DNA from: G942493275 sp942493275 | GTDB taxonomy: Bacteria; Actinomycetota; Coriobacteriia; Anaerosomatales; PHET01 | Reading direction: 5' to 3' | Assembly (NCBI GenBank): GCA_942493275.1 | Contig: OW818687.1 | Location: forward strand, 744,001-808,000 | Length of the DNA stretch: 64,000 nucleotides | Part shown: piece by piece, positions 1-6,857 of the stretch | How positions within the stretch are numbered: position 1 is the stretch's first letter | How the letters are laid out: the number at the start of each line of letters is the position of its first letter | The notes under the pieces: generated by a model | The model's database searches: none | Seen by the model: only the letters and a program-made list of their open reading frames with translations | Told to the model about the DNA's origin: nothing | Made by a program: the position numbers and the translations under genes

Positions 1-4
1 GCGC

Positions 5-721
5 GTGACCGCCGAAGTGACCGACCCCGAGGCTGTCGAGCTCAAGGACGCGATCAACGCGGCCCTCCAGTCGATCGACGACCATCTGGGCGAGGACCGC
101 AACGCCACCATGGCGCTCGCCCTGGGCATGAGCGACTGCTTCGGCGTTCTTGCGACCGTCCGTGGCGGCGACCTCACCGCCCGCGTCGGCGATGTGACCC
201 TCGAGTCCGAGGTCGAGCTTCTCTCGGCGTTCGGAGTGACGCTGAACGAGACGATCTCGGAGATCGAGCAGCAGATCGAGACCATCCGCCGCCAGCAGGA
301 GGCCCAGGCCGCGATGGAGCACCTGGTCCGCCAGCTGCAGACTCCGATCCTCCAGCTGTGGGACGACGTGCTCGCACTGCCGGTCATCGGCATGGTGGAC
401 AGCCGCCGCAGCGCCGAGATGATGGAGACGCTTCTGCAGGAGATCGTGAAGAACCGCTGCAAGTACGTGATCCTCGACATCACCGGCGTCGAGATCGTCG
501 ACACGCGCACCGCGGACCACTTCGTGAAGGTCATGAAGTCCGCCGAGCTCCTGGGCACGCGATGCGTCATGACGGGCATCCGTCCGGCTGTCGCGCAGAC
601 GCTCGTCGAGCTGGGCGTCGACCTGAGCTCGATCCGCACGCTGCGCAACCTGCAGGAAGGCCTGCGCTACTGCCTGCGCGAGGCGCAGGGTTCGAGCGCG
701 CGTCTCTCGGCCGAGGGTTAG
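5..721 (+). CDS. RsbR-like stressosome protein with C-terminal STAS domain (5' end uncertain)
   Basis: About 238 residues from a GTG at the window edge; no stop precedes it, so the true start may lie outside the window. The N-terminal half (about 1-110) is helical with a coiled-coil-like EIEQQIETIRRQQE stretch. The C-terminal half (about 113-230) is a STAS domain of RsbR type: it begins PILQLWDDVLALPVIG and contains the two RsbR-like phosphoacceptor contexts, EIVDTRTAD and CVMTGI. RsbR proteins form the stressosome scaffold with RsbS and are phosphorylated on these Thr residues by RsbT. The following genes encode exactly those partners, so this is probably the sensor/scaffold subunit of a cytoplasmic stressosome-like complex. 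What it senses is unknown; the N-terminal part is not an obvious globin. Confidence 0.85.
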   Translation: MTAEVTDPEAVELKDAINAALQSIDDHLGEDRNATMALALGMSDCFGVLATVRGGDLTARVGDVTLESEVELLSAFGVTLNETISEIEQQIETIRRQQEAQAAMEHLVRQLQTPILQLWDDVLALPVIGMVDSRRSAEMMETLLQEIVKNRCKYVILDITGVEIVDTRTADHFVKVMKSAELLGTRCVMTGIRPAVAQTLVELGVDLSSIRTLRNLQEGLRYCLREAQGSSARLSAEG

Positions 722-731
722 CGGGGATCAC

Positions 732-1139
732 GTGTCACAGGTCATGCGCCACATACCGATCATCAAGCTCTACGACACGCTGATCGTCTCGATCCAGGTG
801 GAGCTCTCGGACCGCTTGGTCCTTCAGCTCAAAGACGACATCGCCAACGAGATCCAGCTGTTCGGCCCCAAGGGCCTGATCATCGACGTCTCCGGCGTCG
901 ACATCATGGACAGCTACATCTCGCGCACCATCCGCGACATCGGACAGATCTCCAAGCTCATGGGCGTGCGCACCGTCATCTGCGGGCTCGATCCCAACGT
1001 GGCGATGACGCTCGTCGAGATGGGCATGGACCTCGAAGGCGTCGAGCCGCACCTGCACATGGAGGCGGCGTTCGAGGCGCTTCAGCATCACGCCCGCGAG
1101 GACGACGAGCAGAGTAAGGCGGCGCTGTGGTACCGGTAG
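732..1139 (+). CDS. rsbS: RsbS-like STAS-domain antagonist
   Basis: A 135-residue single STAS domain, starting at a GTG after GGGG, 10 bp downstream of the RsbR-like gene. It begins IPIIKLYDTLIVSIQVELSD, as in RsbS proteins. The phosphoserine region reads VDIMDSYISR, matching the Ser of Bacillus RsbS that is phosphorylated by RsbT. In the known system unphosphorylated RsbS holds RsbT in the stressosome, and phosphorylation releases it. The final 13 bp overlap the next gene, an RsbT-like kinase, which suggests translational coupling and a fixed stoichiometry. The C-terminal 20 residues (REDDEQSKAALWYR) extend past the domain. I rate the family call as secure and the exact signal as unknown. 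Confidence 0.88.
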   Translation: MSQVMRHIPIIKLYDTLIVSIQVELSDRLVLQLKDDIANEIQLFGPKGLIIDVSGVDIMDSYISRTIRDIGQISKLMGVRTVICGLDPNVAMTLVEMGMDLEGVEPHLHMEAAFEALQHHAREDDEQSKAALWYR

Positions 1140-1789
1140 CACACGTTGGCGAAGCGGCCCTCGAGACGATGCAGCCCTACGTGGGCGCCATCGTCGCGCG
1201 CTCGATCATCCAGGTCGCCAAGTCCCAGTGCAAGGTGAGCCTCGAGCACGTTGCTCCGGGCGAGCTCGGCTGCCTCGTCACTGCCATCGAGAGCGGCATC
1301 CGGGCGTTCCTCGCCGACCCCGCGCAGGCCGAGGAGTGCTGCCGCAAGCTCCGATCCTCGCTCTCGATGCAACCCGCTCAGGGTGCGGCCTCGGCATCTC
1401 TGCGGATCGACATCAACGAAGAGATCGACATCGTGACCGCGCGCGGTCGTTCCCGTGAGCTGTGCGCCGAGATCGGCTTTCCGGTGTCCGAGCAGGTCAA
1501 GATCGCGACCGTGGTCTCGGAACTCGCACGCAACATCGTGCAGTACGCAGGAGTCGGCGGGATCGAGCTTCGTGCGATCACCTCCCCCTCCAAGGGCATC
1601 GAAGTGATCGCCGAGGACAGGGGATCCGGGATCCCCAACGTCGACGTCGTGCTCTCCGGCGACTACCAGTCACGCACCGGTATGGGCGTGGGCCTCGTGG
1701 GCACAAAGCGGCTCATGGACGACTTTGACGTGCGCACCGGCCCCACCGGAACCCGAATCGTCACGAGGAAGTACTCAACATGGAGCTGA
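1127..1789 (+). CDS. RsbT-like serine kinase with an extra N-terminal region
   Basis: 220 residues, starting at a GTG preceded by AAGGCGG. Residues about 90-218 form a GHKL ATPase of RsbT/RsbW type: N-box VVSELARNIVQYA, G1 box AEDRGSGIPN and G2 region GMGVGLVGTKRLMDDF. Ordinary RsbT is only about 130 residues, so the first 85-90 residues are an addition. They are helical, with several Cys, and resemble nothing I can name. Overlap with rsbS upstream and with the phosphatase gene downstream (10 bp) places it in the stressosome operon. It should phosphorylate the STAS proteins and, when released, activate a downstream phosphatase. The N-terminal region may tether or regulate the kinase. Confidence 0.8.
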   Translation: MVPVAHVGEAALETMQPYVGAIVARSIIQVAKSQCKVSLEHVAPGELGCLVTAIESGIRAFLADPAQAEECCRKLRSSLSMQPAQGAASASLRIDINEEIDIVTARGRSRELCAEIGFPVSEQVKIATVVSELARNIVQYAGVGGIELRAITSPSKGIEVIAEDRGSGIPNVDVVLSGDYQSRTGMGVGLVGTKRLMDDFDVRTGPTGTRIVTRKYSTWS

Positions 1790-2346
1790 CCGTCGGTACC
1801 GTGCGTCGCTGCGCAGACGGCGAGACCGTCTGCGGCGACGCGTTCGCCGTGATAGAGGATGGCGACACCGTCCTCGTCACGGTGGTCGACGGCCTGGGTC
1901 ACGGTCCGGGTGCCGCCGAGGCATCCGAGGCCTTCATCGAGTTCGTGTCGCGCCACCCCGAGCAGCCGCTCAGCACCCTCATGCAGACCGCGAGCAACCA
2001 CCTGCGCTCCACCCGTGGCGCTGCGGCCGCGCTCGTGCGACTCGACCGCGCGGCGAACACCATCGAGCACTGCGGCGTGGGCAACATCCACTTCCACTCG
2101 CTTGCCGAGAAGCCCATCAACCCCGTGCCGGCCCCCGGCATCGTGGGACACCGCATCCGCAAGATCACCGCGTCCGAGTTCGAACTTCCCGAGCATGGGC
2201 TCTTCGCACTCTGTTCGGACGGCATCTCGAGCCGCATCGATCTCAGGCCGCTCGCCAACCTCAGTCCCCAGGAGGTAGCCGATGCCCTTCTCGAGCACCA
2301 TGGCAAGTCGCACGACGACGTCACCTGCGTCGTCGTGGCCTACTGA
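1780..2346 (+). CDS. PP2C/SpoIIE-type serine phosphatase, RsbX-like
   Basis: 188 residues from an ATG inside the end of the kinase gene. It is a bare PP2C-type phosphatase domain with the expected metal-binding motifs: VCGDAFAV near residue 20, VVDGLGHGPGAAEA near 37, GNIHFH near 105, LCSDGISS near 146 and HDDVTCVVV at the end. There is no N-terminal regulatory domain, so it resembles RsbX (which dephosphorylates RsbR and RsbS to reset the stressosome) more than RsbU. Because the following gene is another GHKL ATPase, a role on an anti-sigma factor antagonist cannot be excluded. No RsbV-like single STAS gene follows it here. Confidence 0.85.
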   Translation: MELTVGTVRRCADGETVCGDAFAVIEDGDTVLVTVVDGLGHGPGAAEASEAFIEFVSRHPEQPLSTLMQTASNHLRSTRGAAAALVRLDRAANTIEHCGVGNIHFHSLAEKPINPVPAPGIVGHRIRKITASEFELPEHGLFALCSDGISSRIDLRPLANLSPQEVADALLEHHGKSHDDVTCVVVAY

Positions 2347-2356
2347 GGCGTCCACC

Positions 2357-2800
2357 GTGCCCGGCCGTGCCCTCGGCGACCTGCATCTCCACGTTGTGAC
2401 GCGCTTCGACGCGCTCGCGACTCCCGTCGCTGTCGCACGCATGGCCGAGCGCGCTGGGTTCAGCCGGCGCGCAGTCAACGAACTCGAGATAGCCGCCAGC
2501 GAGCTCGCCACGAACCTCATGCATCACGCTGGCGGCGGAACGCTCATCGCGCGCTTCACCCTCGACCCGCACCCCGGCATCACTCTCGTGGCCGAGGACT
2601 CGGGGCCCGGCTTCGAAGACATCGAGCGGGCGCTCGAAGACGGCGTCTCGATCGGCTGCGATATCGCTCACCTCCCCCACCCCAGCCGAGGCGGACTCGG
2701 CACGGGGCTCGGAGCGGTGGGACGCCTCACCGACGGCCTGACGGTCGAGAACCGGCCTGACGGGGGCGCCATTGTGATCGCATTCAAGTCGCTTTCATGA
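2357..2800 (+). CDS. GHKL ATPase, RsbW/SpoIIAB-like anti-sigma or switch kinase
   Basis: The start is taken as GTG 2357, preceded by GAGGCG and just after the phosphatase stop; an upstream ATG at 2282 would lie entirely within the phosphatase gene. About 147 residues. Histidine-kinase-like ATPase motifs are clear: N-box ELEIAASELATNLMHH, G1 VAEDSGPGFED and a glycine-rich lid GGLGTGLGAVGRL. It is a second, distinct ATPase in the same operon as the RsbT-like protein. It could be the RsbW-type anti-sigma kinase or a second RsbT-like switch; without a sigma factor gene nearby I cannot choose. The last 4 bp (ATGA) overlap the hydrogenase protease gene. Confidence 0.78.
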   Translation: MPGRALGDLHLHVVTRFDALATPVAVARMAERAGFSRRAVNELEIAASELATNLMHHAGGGTLIARFTLDPHPGITLVAEDSGPGFEDIERALEDGVSIGCDIAHLPHPSRGGLGTGLGAVGRLTDGLTVENRPDGGAIVIAFKSLS

Positions 2801-3279
2801 CACCGCGTCGAGTCCTCATCCTCGGCCTAGGCAACACCGTGCTCTGCGACGATGGCGTCGGCGTGTTCGCCGCGCGCGCGATCGCCGAGGAGGCGCAGGC
2901 GGCCGGAATCGACGTGGCCGAGGCGGAGGTAGCAGGCTTCGCACTGATCGACCTGCTGACCGGCTACGACGCTGCGGTCGTGATCGACGCGGTCCGTCTT
3001 CCGGGTCTTGAGCCCGGGGAGACCGTCATCGTCGATGCCGAAAGCATGCCGCCGTCACTGCACCTGGTCGCAGGGCATCAGGTGGACCTGCCGACCGCGC
3101 TCGTGCTGGGACGCGAAGTTGGCGCTGACGTCCCGGAGCTCGTGCAGGTGGTGGGCGTACAGGTCCTCGACGACAAGACCTTCTCCGAGGAACCCACTCC
3201 TGAGGTTGCGGCCGCTATCCCTGCAGCGGCGCGCACCGCCCTCGAGCTGGCTGTCGCCGCGCTCGAGGGCGGGTGCTGA
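2797..3279 (+). CDS. [NiFe]-hydrogenase maturation endopeptidase (HyaD/HycI family)
   Basis: 160 residues starting at an ATG that overlaps the previous stop (ATGA). It begins with the family signature LGLGNTVLCDDGVGVFAAR, in which the Asp/Glu and following residues help bind nickel. A second Asp (VVIDAVRLPG) and a His (AGHQVDLPTAL) are in the expected places for the nickel-sensing site. These proteases remove the C-terminal tail of the hydrogenase large subunit after Ni insertion. No hydrogenase subunit gene is in this window. Co-transcription with a stressosome module is unusual and suggests the switch may be linked to H2 metabolism or redox state. Confidence 0.88.
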   Translation: MTPRRVLILGLGNTVLCDDGVGVFAARAIAEEAQAAGIDVAEAEVAGFALIDLLTGYDAAVVIDAVRLPGLEPGETVIVDAESMPPSLHLVAGHQVDLPTALVLGREVGADVPELVQVVGVQVLDDKTFSEEPTPEVAAAIPAAARTALELAVAALEGGC

Positions 3280-3283
3280 TCGC

Positions 3284-4066
3284 CTAGAAGCGGTCAGCCG
3301 TGCGCACTTCGACGTCGCCGACGCCGCGCTGCAAGCGGATATCGAGCGTCACGTCGCTGTCGCCGTACGCATCGTTCACGTAGTAGTCGCCGTCGCGTTC
3401 GAGTCCTTCGACCGTGTAGTCGCCGACTCCCTCGTTCTGGCCCCACACCCTGACTCCCACATCCTCAGGGACGATGAGCGTGAGCTCGCCCACGCCGGCC
3501 ATGATGTCAGCGTCCATGTCCTCGGCCCAGTCGCCTGACAGGTCGATGGTCGCGTCGCCGGCGCCGAGCGCCACCTGAAGCGTGCGCACCATCGAGTTGC
3601 CCAGATCGAGCTTTGCCTCGCCGACACCCATCTCGACAGAGAGGTCCATCGGCACGCTGGGTGCGAGCGCCAGGTCCCACTCATTGGTCATCGGCGCCAT
3701 GTCGGTGCTGATCTTGTCACCGAGGGACATGCTGTCGACACTCGGCTGCTTGACCTCGAGCTTTGCGATCTCGTCCGAATCCTCGAGTTCGTACTCGACC
3801 TCGGGCTCCCACTGCTTGCGCGAGTAGGTGAAGTCAGCGGCGGCAAGCGTTCCGGATTCGGCGTCGCTCCTGATCTTGAGAGTGCCCAGGCCCATCGTCA
3901 CGCGAACGTCGGCACTTGTGGCGCCTCCGACCTCGACCTCGTAGGTGTCGTGGCTGGTGGGCCCGTCGAGCTCCTCCAGCGGAACCCTGCGGCAACCGGT
4001 CCCGGCGAGCGCCGCCAGCGCGAGCACTCCCGCAAGCGCGGCGAATACTATCCGTCGTCCTCTCAT
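3284..4066 (-). CDS. Putative lipoprotein with toastrack-like adhesin domain
   Basis: The true start is ATG 4066, sharing its A with the stop of the upstream gene (TGATG); a much longer open frame upstream is antisense to nothing sensible and is rejected. 260 residues. The N-terminus is a signal peptide ending LAGTGCRR, a weak lipobox with a Cys at about residue 25. The remainder alternates short beta-strand segments of the type VGVGEAKLDLG and GVGDYTVEGL, typical of the toastrack/LiaF-like beta-solenoid (DUF4097/DUF2154 group). Such proteins sit in PadR-HAAS membrane operons connected with envelope stress. It would be anchored on the outer face of the membrane. Confidence 0.7.
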   Translation of the reverse strand: MRGRRIVFAALAGVLALAALAGTGCRRVPLEELDGPTSHDTYEVEVGGATSADVRVTMGLGTLKIRSDAESGTLAAADFTYSRKQWEPEVEYELEDSDEIAKLEVKQPSVDSMSLGDKISTDMAPMTNEWDLALAPSVPMDLSVEMGVGEAKLDLGNSMVRTLQVALGAGDATIDLSGDWAEDMDADIMAGVGELTLIVPEDVGVRVWGQNEGVGDYTVEGLERDGDYYVNDAYGDSDVTLDIRLQRGVGDVEVRTADRF

Positions 4067-5028
4067 CACTGAACCCCTCCCTGGCCACCGGCGGTCGGTG
4101 CGACCGGCGGTGCAGTCATCACGGGCTGCGCCTGGATGGGCTGGTCGATGCGACCCACCAACAGCGTCTTGGCGTACATGCCGTGCAGCAGGCCGATGCC
4201 CTTGGACATCCACAGCGTCACCACGTAGCCGAGAAGTCCGGCGGCGATGAAGAGCGGCATGCCCCACGGCTCGATGTAGTAGCCGTACTCGAGCGTGCGG
4301 ATCACCGGCTGGTCGACGAGCATCTGCACGAACGGCAGCGCGATGAGCGCGGTCGACGTCGCGACGGCGGTCGTGATCAGCGTGAAGTACAGGATTCCGA
4401 GCGGCATCTGCAGCACCATGTAGAGCATGGTCGTCCACGTGCGCCAGTCGGTCAGCCAGCCCTTGATCCGCTGCCAGATGGTGCCGCTGGCTCCGGCCAC
4501 CAGGCGCGGCCTCCTGGGCATACGTGTTCCGAGAAGACCCTCGACGATGCGGCCCTCGGCAAACGAGATCGCACGCACGATGGCGATGACGAGCAGCGCC
4601 ATCGGGATGCCGATGACGAGAATCGCCATGCCGAGCGAGAGAGACACGCCGGTCACCACGATCGTGAAGTAGATCACGCCGGTCGCGAGCGAGAGGAGGA
4701 GGTAGAAGAACGACCCCCACGCCTGCGGATCGGCCACGACCGCGAAGAAGCGGGCAATCGGGTTGGCACTGCGCGTCGGCCTGTAGGGCTGACGAAGGGC
4801 GGCAGCCACCGTCAGCTCGGCGTCCCGGTAGCTCGCGGCGATCTCGGTGGGCGTGCCGTACGCCTCGACCACGCGATCGAACTCCTCGGCAGGATCTCCG
4901 GCCGACTCGTCCAGCGCGCTTCGCAGGTACTCCTCCGCGTCATAGAGGGCATCTTGTACCAGCGCCGGATCCGCACCTGCGAGGTGGATCCTGAGTTCGG
5001 CGAGGTATCCCTCGACTGTCCTATCCAA
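4066..5028 (-). CDS. HAAS-domain multipass membrane protein
   Basis: The start is taken as TTG 5028, which has a strong GGAGGGG ribosome site and overlaps the end of the PadR gene by 8 bp. About 320 residues. The first 75 residues (VEGYLAELRIHLAG to EAYGTPTEIAASY) form the helical HAAS/DUF1700-like domain found in PadR-linked membrane proteins. Then come about five or six membrane segments in two similar blocks, each beginning with a W-x-xF/M-LY motif (near PQAWGSFFYLLL and WRTWTTMLYMVL), as in the putative sensor-domain proteins. The PadR regulator upstream and the toastrack lipoprotein downstream are usual companions. It probably acts in envelope sensing or stress adaptation; the ligand is unknown. 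Confidence 0.75.
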   Translation of the reverse strand: MDRTVEGYLAELRIHLAGADPALVQDALYDAEEYLRSALDESAGDPAEEFDRVVEAYGTPTEIAASYRDAELTVAAALRQPYRPTRSANPIARFFAVVADPQAWGSFFYLLLSLATGVIYFTIVVTGVSLSLGMAILVIGIPMALLVIAIVRAISFAEGRIVEGLLGTRMPRRPRLVAGASGTIWQRIKGWLTDWRTWTTMLYMVLQMPLGILYFTLITTAVATSTALIALPFVQMLVDQPVIRTLEYGYYIEPWGMPLFIAAGLLGYVVTLWMSKGIGLLHGMYAKTLLVGRIDQPIQAQPVMTAPPVAPTAGGQGGVQ

Positions 5029-5386
5029 CGGTCCCCTCCAATGTCGCGTCCACGAAGTCACGCGTACGTGACCACGCCTGCTTCCACTCTCCGAGTACCG
5101 CGCGTCCCTGTTCGGTGATCGCGTAGTACTTGCGCGGAGGACCCGAGACACTCGGCTCCACGCGGCTCGACAGCAGCCCGGCGTCCTCCATCGAACGCAG
5201 AACCGGGTAGAGCGTGCCCTGCTTGATCGGTGTCCCCCCCTGCCACGAACCTTCGATGCGCTTGGCGATCTGGTAGCCGTAGAGCGGCTCCGCCGTGCGG
5301 TCGAGGATCGCGAGCAGGACAAGGGAGACGGCTCCCGCGTTGATCTCCTTCTGGAACTTGCGCAACAGCGCGTCGTACTCGGTCAC
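5021..5386 (-). CDS. PadR-family transcriptional regulator
   Basis: 121 residues from GTG 5386 with GGGAGGTG ahead. The winged-helix core has the PadR hallmarks: VSLVLLAILDRTAEPLYGYQIAK near residue 20, IKQGTLYPVLRSMEDAGLL near 55 and PPRKYYAITEQG near 85. PadR proteins are usually repressors, often of their own operon. It is the first gene of a three-gene operon with the HAAS membrane protein and the toastrack lipoprotein. The promoter region contains a 19-bp inverted repeat over the predicted -35 box, as expected for autorepression. Confidence 0.92.
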   Translation of the reverse strand: MTEYDALLRKFQKEINAGAVSLVLLAILDRTAEPLYGYQIAKRIEGSWQGGTPIKQGTLYPVLRSMEDAGLLSSRVEPSVSGPPRKYYAITEQGRAVLGEWKQAWSRTRDFVDATLEGTVG

Positions 5387-5440
5387 CGGTCACCTCCCGT
5401 CCCTCGGTAGTAGTACGGACTCATTACTAGTACGAGGTGC

Positions 5441-5479
5441 ATAGTACCCACCCGGCGGACTAGTGTAAACCCCACACTA
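5441..5479 (-). promoter_or_regulatory. PadR operon promoter with overlapping inverted-repeat operator
   Basis: On the minus strand a -35 box TTTACA (5469-5464) and a -10 box TACTAT (5446-5441) are separated by exactly 17 bp. A perfect 6-bp inverted repeat TAGTGT-N7-ACACTA (5461-5479) covers the -35 box and is a good candidate operator for the PadR protein. Three copies of TAGTAC at 5411-5416, 5428-5433 and 5442-5447 follow at roughly 14-17 bp spacing and may be additional contacts. All read directly from the sequence; the binding protein is inferred from position. Confidence 0.65.
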
Positions 5480-5520
5480 CTAACAATTTTGAAATAGTCG
5501 GCTCGGCCCTCGCGAAACGC

Positions 5521-5554
5521 GAAGAGGGCCGCCCCTTTCGAGGCGACCCTCTTC
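5521..5554 (-). terminator. Strong hairpin, possible terminator or insulator
   Basis: GAAGAGGGCCGCC (5521-5533) can pair with 5542-5554 around an 8-nt loop. In the minus-strand RNA the only imperfection is a G-U wobble; in plus-strand RNA it is a C-A mismatch, so the minus strand is favoured. Only three U follow, so termination may be weak. It lies upstream of the PadR promoter and downstream of a small open frame at 5634-5702. The remaining part of the gap 5387-5909 has no convincing larger gene. Confidence 0.45.
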
Positions 5555-5633
5555 CATCGCTGCCGAACAGCGACAATCATCCGCTGTGGGATGGCGCGAG
5601 CGCTGCGGGGCCGTGTCCCGCACGCCGCCGTCC

Positions 5634-5702
5634 TTAGGAGGTCGAGCCCTCCGCGATGTACGTGGTGGACCGGACCAGCGCAGCGATGTTGTGTCTACTC
5701 AA
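5634..5702 (-). CDS. Possible 22-residue peptide with a strong ribosome site
   Basis: A TTG start at 5702 follows GGGAGGTGA with a spacing of about 7 nt, the best ribosome site in this gap. The frame encodes 22 residues (LSRHNIAALV to EGSTS) and ends at TAA 5634. It is soluble and not obviously a leader peptide. About 80 nt downstream lies the strong hairpin at 5521-5554. There is no homology evidence, and a chance occurrence is quite possible. It is listed because the ribosome site and hairpin would fit a short independent transcript. Confidence 0.22.
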   Translation of the reverse strand: MSRHNIAALVRSTTYIAEGSTS

Positions 5703-5863
5703 CGCTGGGTCACCTCCCTTTTCGACGGTACGCCGTATCGCGCCCTCGGGCGTGCGCCCGTGATCGTCACGCAGCATGACGCATGCCGAGTAGTGGGTAG
5801 GCGCGCGAGAAATCGTATCGAGTCGGCGAACGGCATGCGGGGTCGAGATGTCAGAGGTGGGTC

Positions 5864-5896
5864 CTATGGTCTGTGTGACGCTCCACCGAACCATAG
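5864..5896 (+). promoter_or_regulatory. Inverted repeat in the leader of the ARPP-1 gene
   Basis: CTATGGT (5864-5870) and ACCATAG (5890-5896) are perfect complements separated by 19 nt, and the second arm directly abuts the AAAGGGG ribosome site (5897-5903 region) of the gene starting at 5910. It may be an operator or an RNA hairpin that limits ribosome access. Confidence 0.35.
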
Positions 5897-5909
5897 AAAG
5901 GGGACGACC

Positions 5910-6857
5910 ATGGATACCGTCATCAGGACCGTGCTGGCCGGCGTGAGACTCGGTGAGCCACAGCTCGCTGCGGGAATCGCCGTACTGCCGGTCTTCGCGG
6001 AGTTCGAGGGTCCCGCGTATCTCACTCTCGCGGAAGCCATCGCCGCGGACTCTCTCACCATCACGGAGGTCTCGGAGGGCGGCAGCGTGCCGGCGCTCGC
6101 CGCAGCCAACCGCGGCAAGTCGCCGGTGTTGATCCTCGAGGGCGAGGAGCTGTGCGGCGCCAAACAGAACCGCGTGCTCAACGCGTCGATGCTGATCAAG
6201 GGCGGCGAGAGCGTGAACCTGCCCGTTACCTGCACCGAACGCGGGCGCTGGTCCTACATCTCGCGCGAGTTCAGCGACTCCGGACACGCGAGCTTCAGCC
6301 GGCTCCGCGCCAACAACGCGCGAGCCGTCACGGCCAACCTGAGATCCAACCACGGCTACCAGACCGATCAGATGACCGCGTGGGCGATGGTCGACGAGTT
6401 CGCCGATGAGTCCGGCCACACCTCCCCCACCTCCGCGCTGAGGGATTCCTTCGAGATGCGCGAGGATCTCCGGGAGGTCGCGCATGCGATTGAGGTGCTA
6501 CCTGGCCAAAGCGGTCTGCTGATAGTTGCCGGCGACCGGGTGCTGGGCATGGACGTCGTCTCGCGGCCCGACGCGTACCGGCACGTAGCGGACAAGCTGC
6601 TCCGAAGCTATGCGGCCTCGCCCCGCGCCCAGATGCCGCAGGCCCCCGATCGCGCATCAACTCTCGCGAAGCGCTTCGTGGCCGACCTCGGTGAGCTTCG
6701 GGGAACAACGCACCCATCGCCGGGCGCCGGCGCCATGCACCGCTACGGTGATGCCGCCACCATCGGCTCAGTGCTCGAGTACGAGGGAACTCCGCTGCAC
6801 GCGGCGTTCTTCTCGGCGGTAGAATCACCGCATGGAGACCAACGCCGCACCTTCTGA
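5910..6857 (+). CDS. ARPP-1 family protein (DUF6569-like)
   Basis: The start is ATG 5910 after AAAGGGG; the frame stays open further upstream but without family similarity. 315 residues. It matches proteins named ARG and rhodanese/phosphatase-associated domain 1: LEGEELCGAKQNRVLNASMLI, then PVTCTERGRWSY, and a C-terminal VLEYEGTPLHAAFFS. The molecular function of the family is not established; gene-neighbourhood studies place it near ADP-ribosylglycohydrolase and phosphatase genes. Its last 26 bp overlap the next gene, so the two are co-translated and may act together. Confidence 0.75.
   Translation: MDTVIRTVLAGVRLGEPQLAAGIAVLPVFAEFEGPAYLTLAEAIAADSLTITEVSEGGSVPALAAANRGKSPVLILEGEELCGAKQNRVLNASMLIKGGESVNLPVTCTERGRWSYISREFSDSGHASFSRLRANNARAVTANLRSNHGYQTDQMTAWAMVDEFADESGHTSPTSALRDSFEMREDLREVAHAIEVLPGQSGLLIVAGDRVLGMDVVSRPDAYRHVADKLLRSYAASPRAQMPQAPDRASTLAKRFVADLGELRGTTHPSPGAGAMHRYGDAATIGSVLEYEGTPLHAAFFSAVESPHGDQRRTF

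Noticed and set aside
4067..4720. Long N-terminal extension of the toastrack lipoprotein frame
   Set aside because: It lies over the HAAS protein in another frame, is Arg/His-rich and would place the signal peptide in the middle of the protein.
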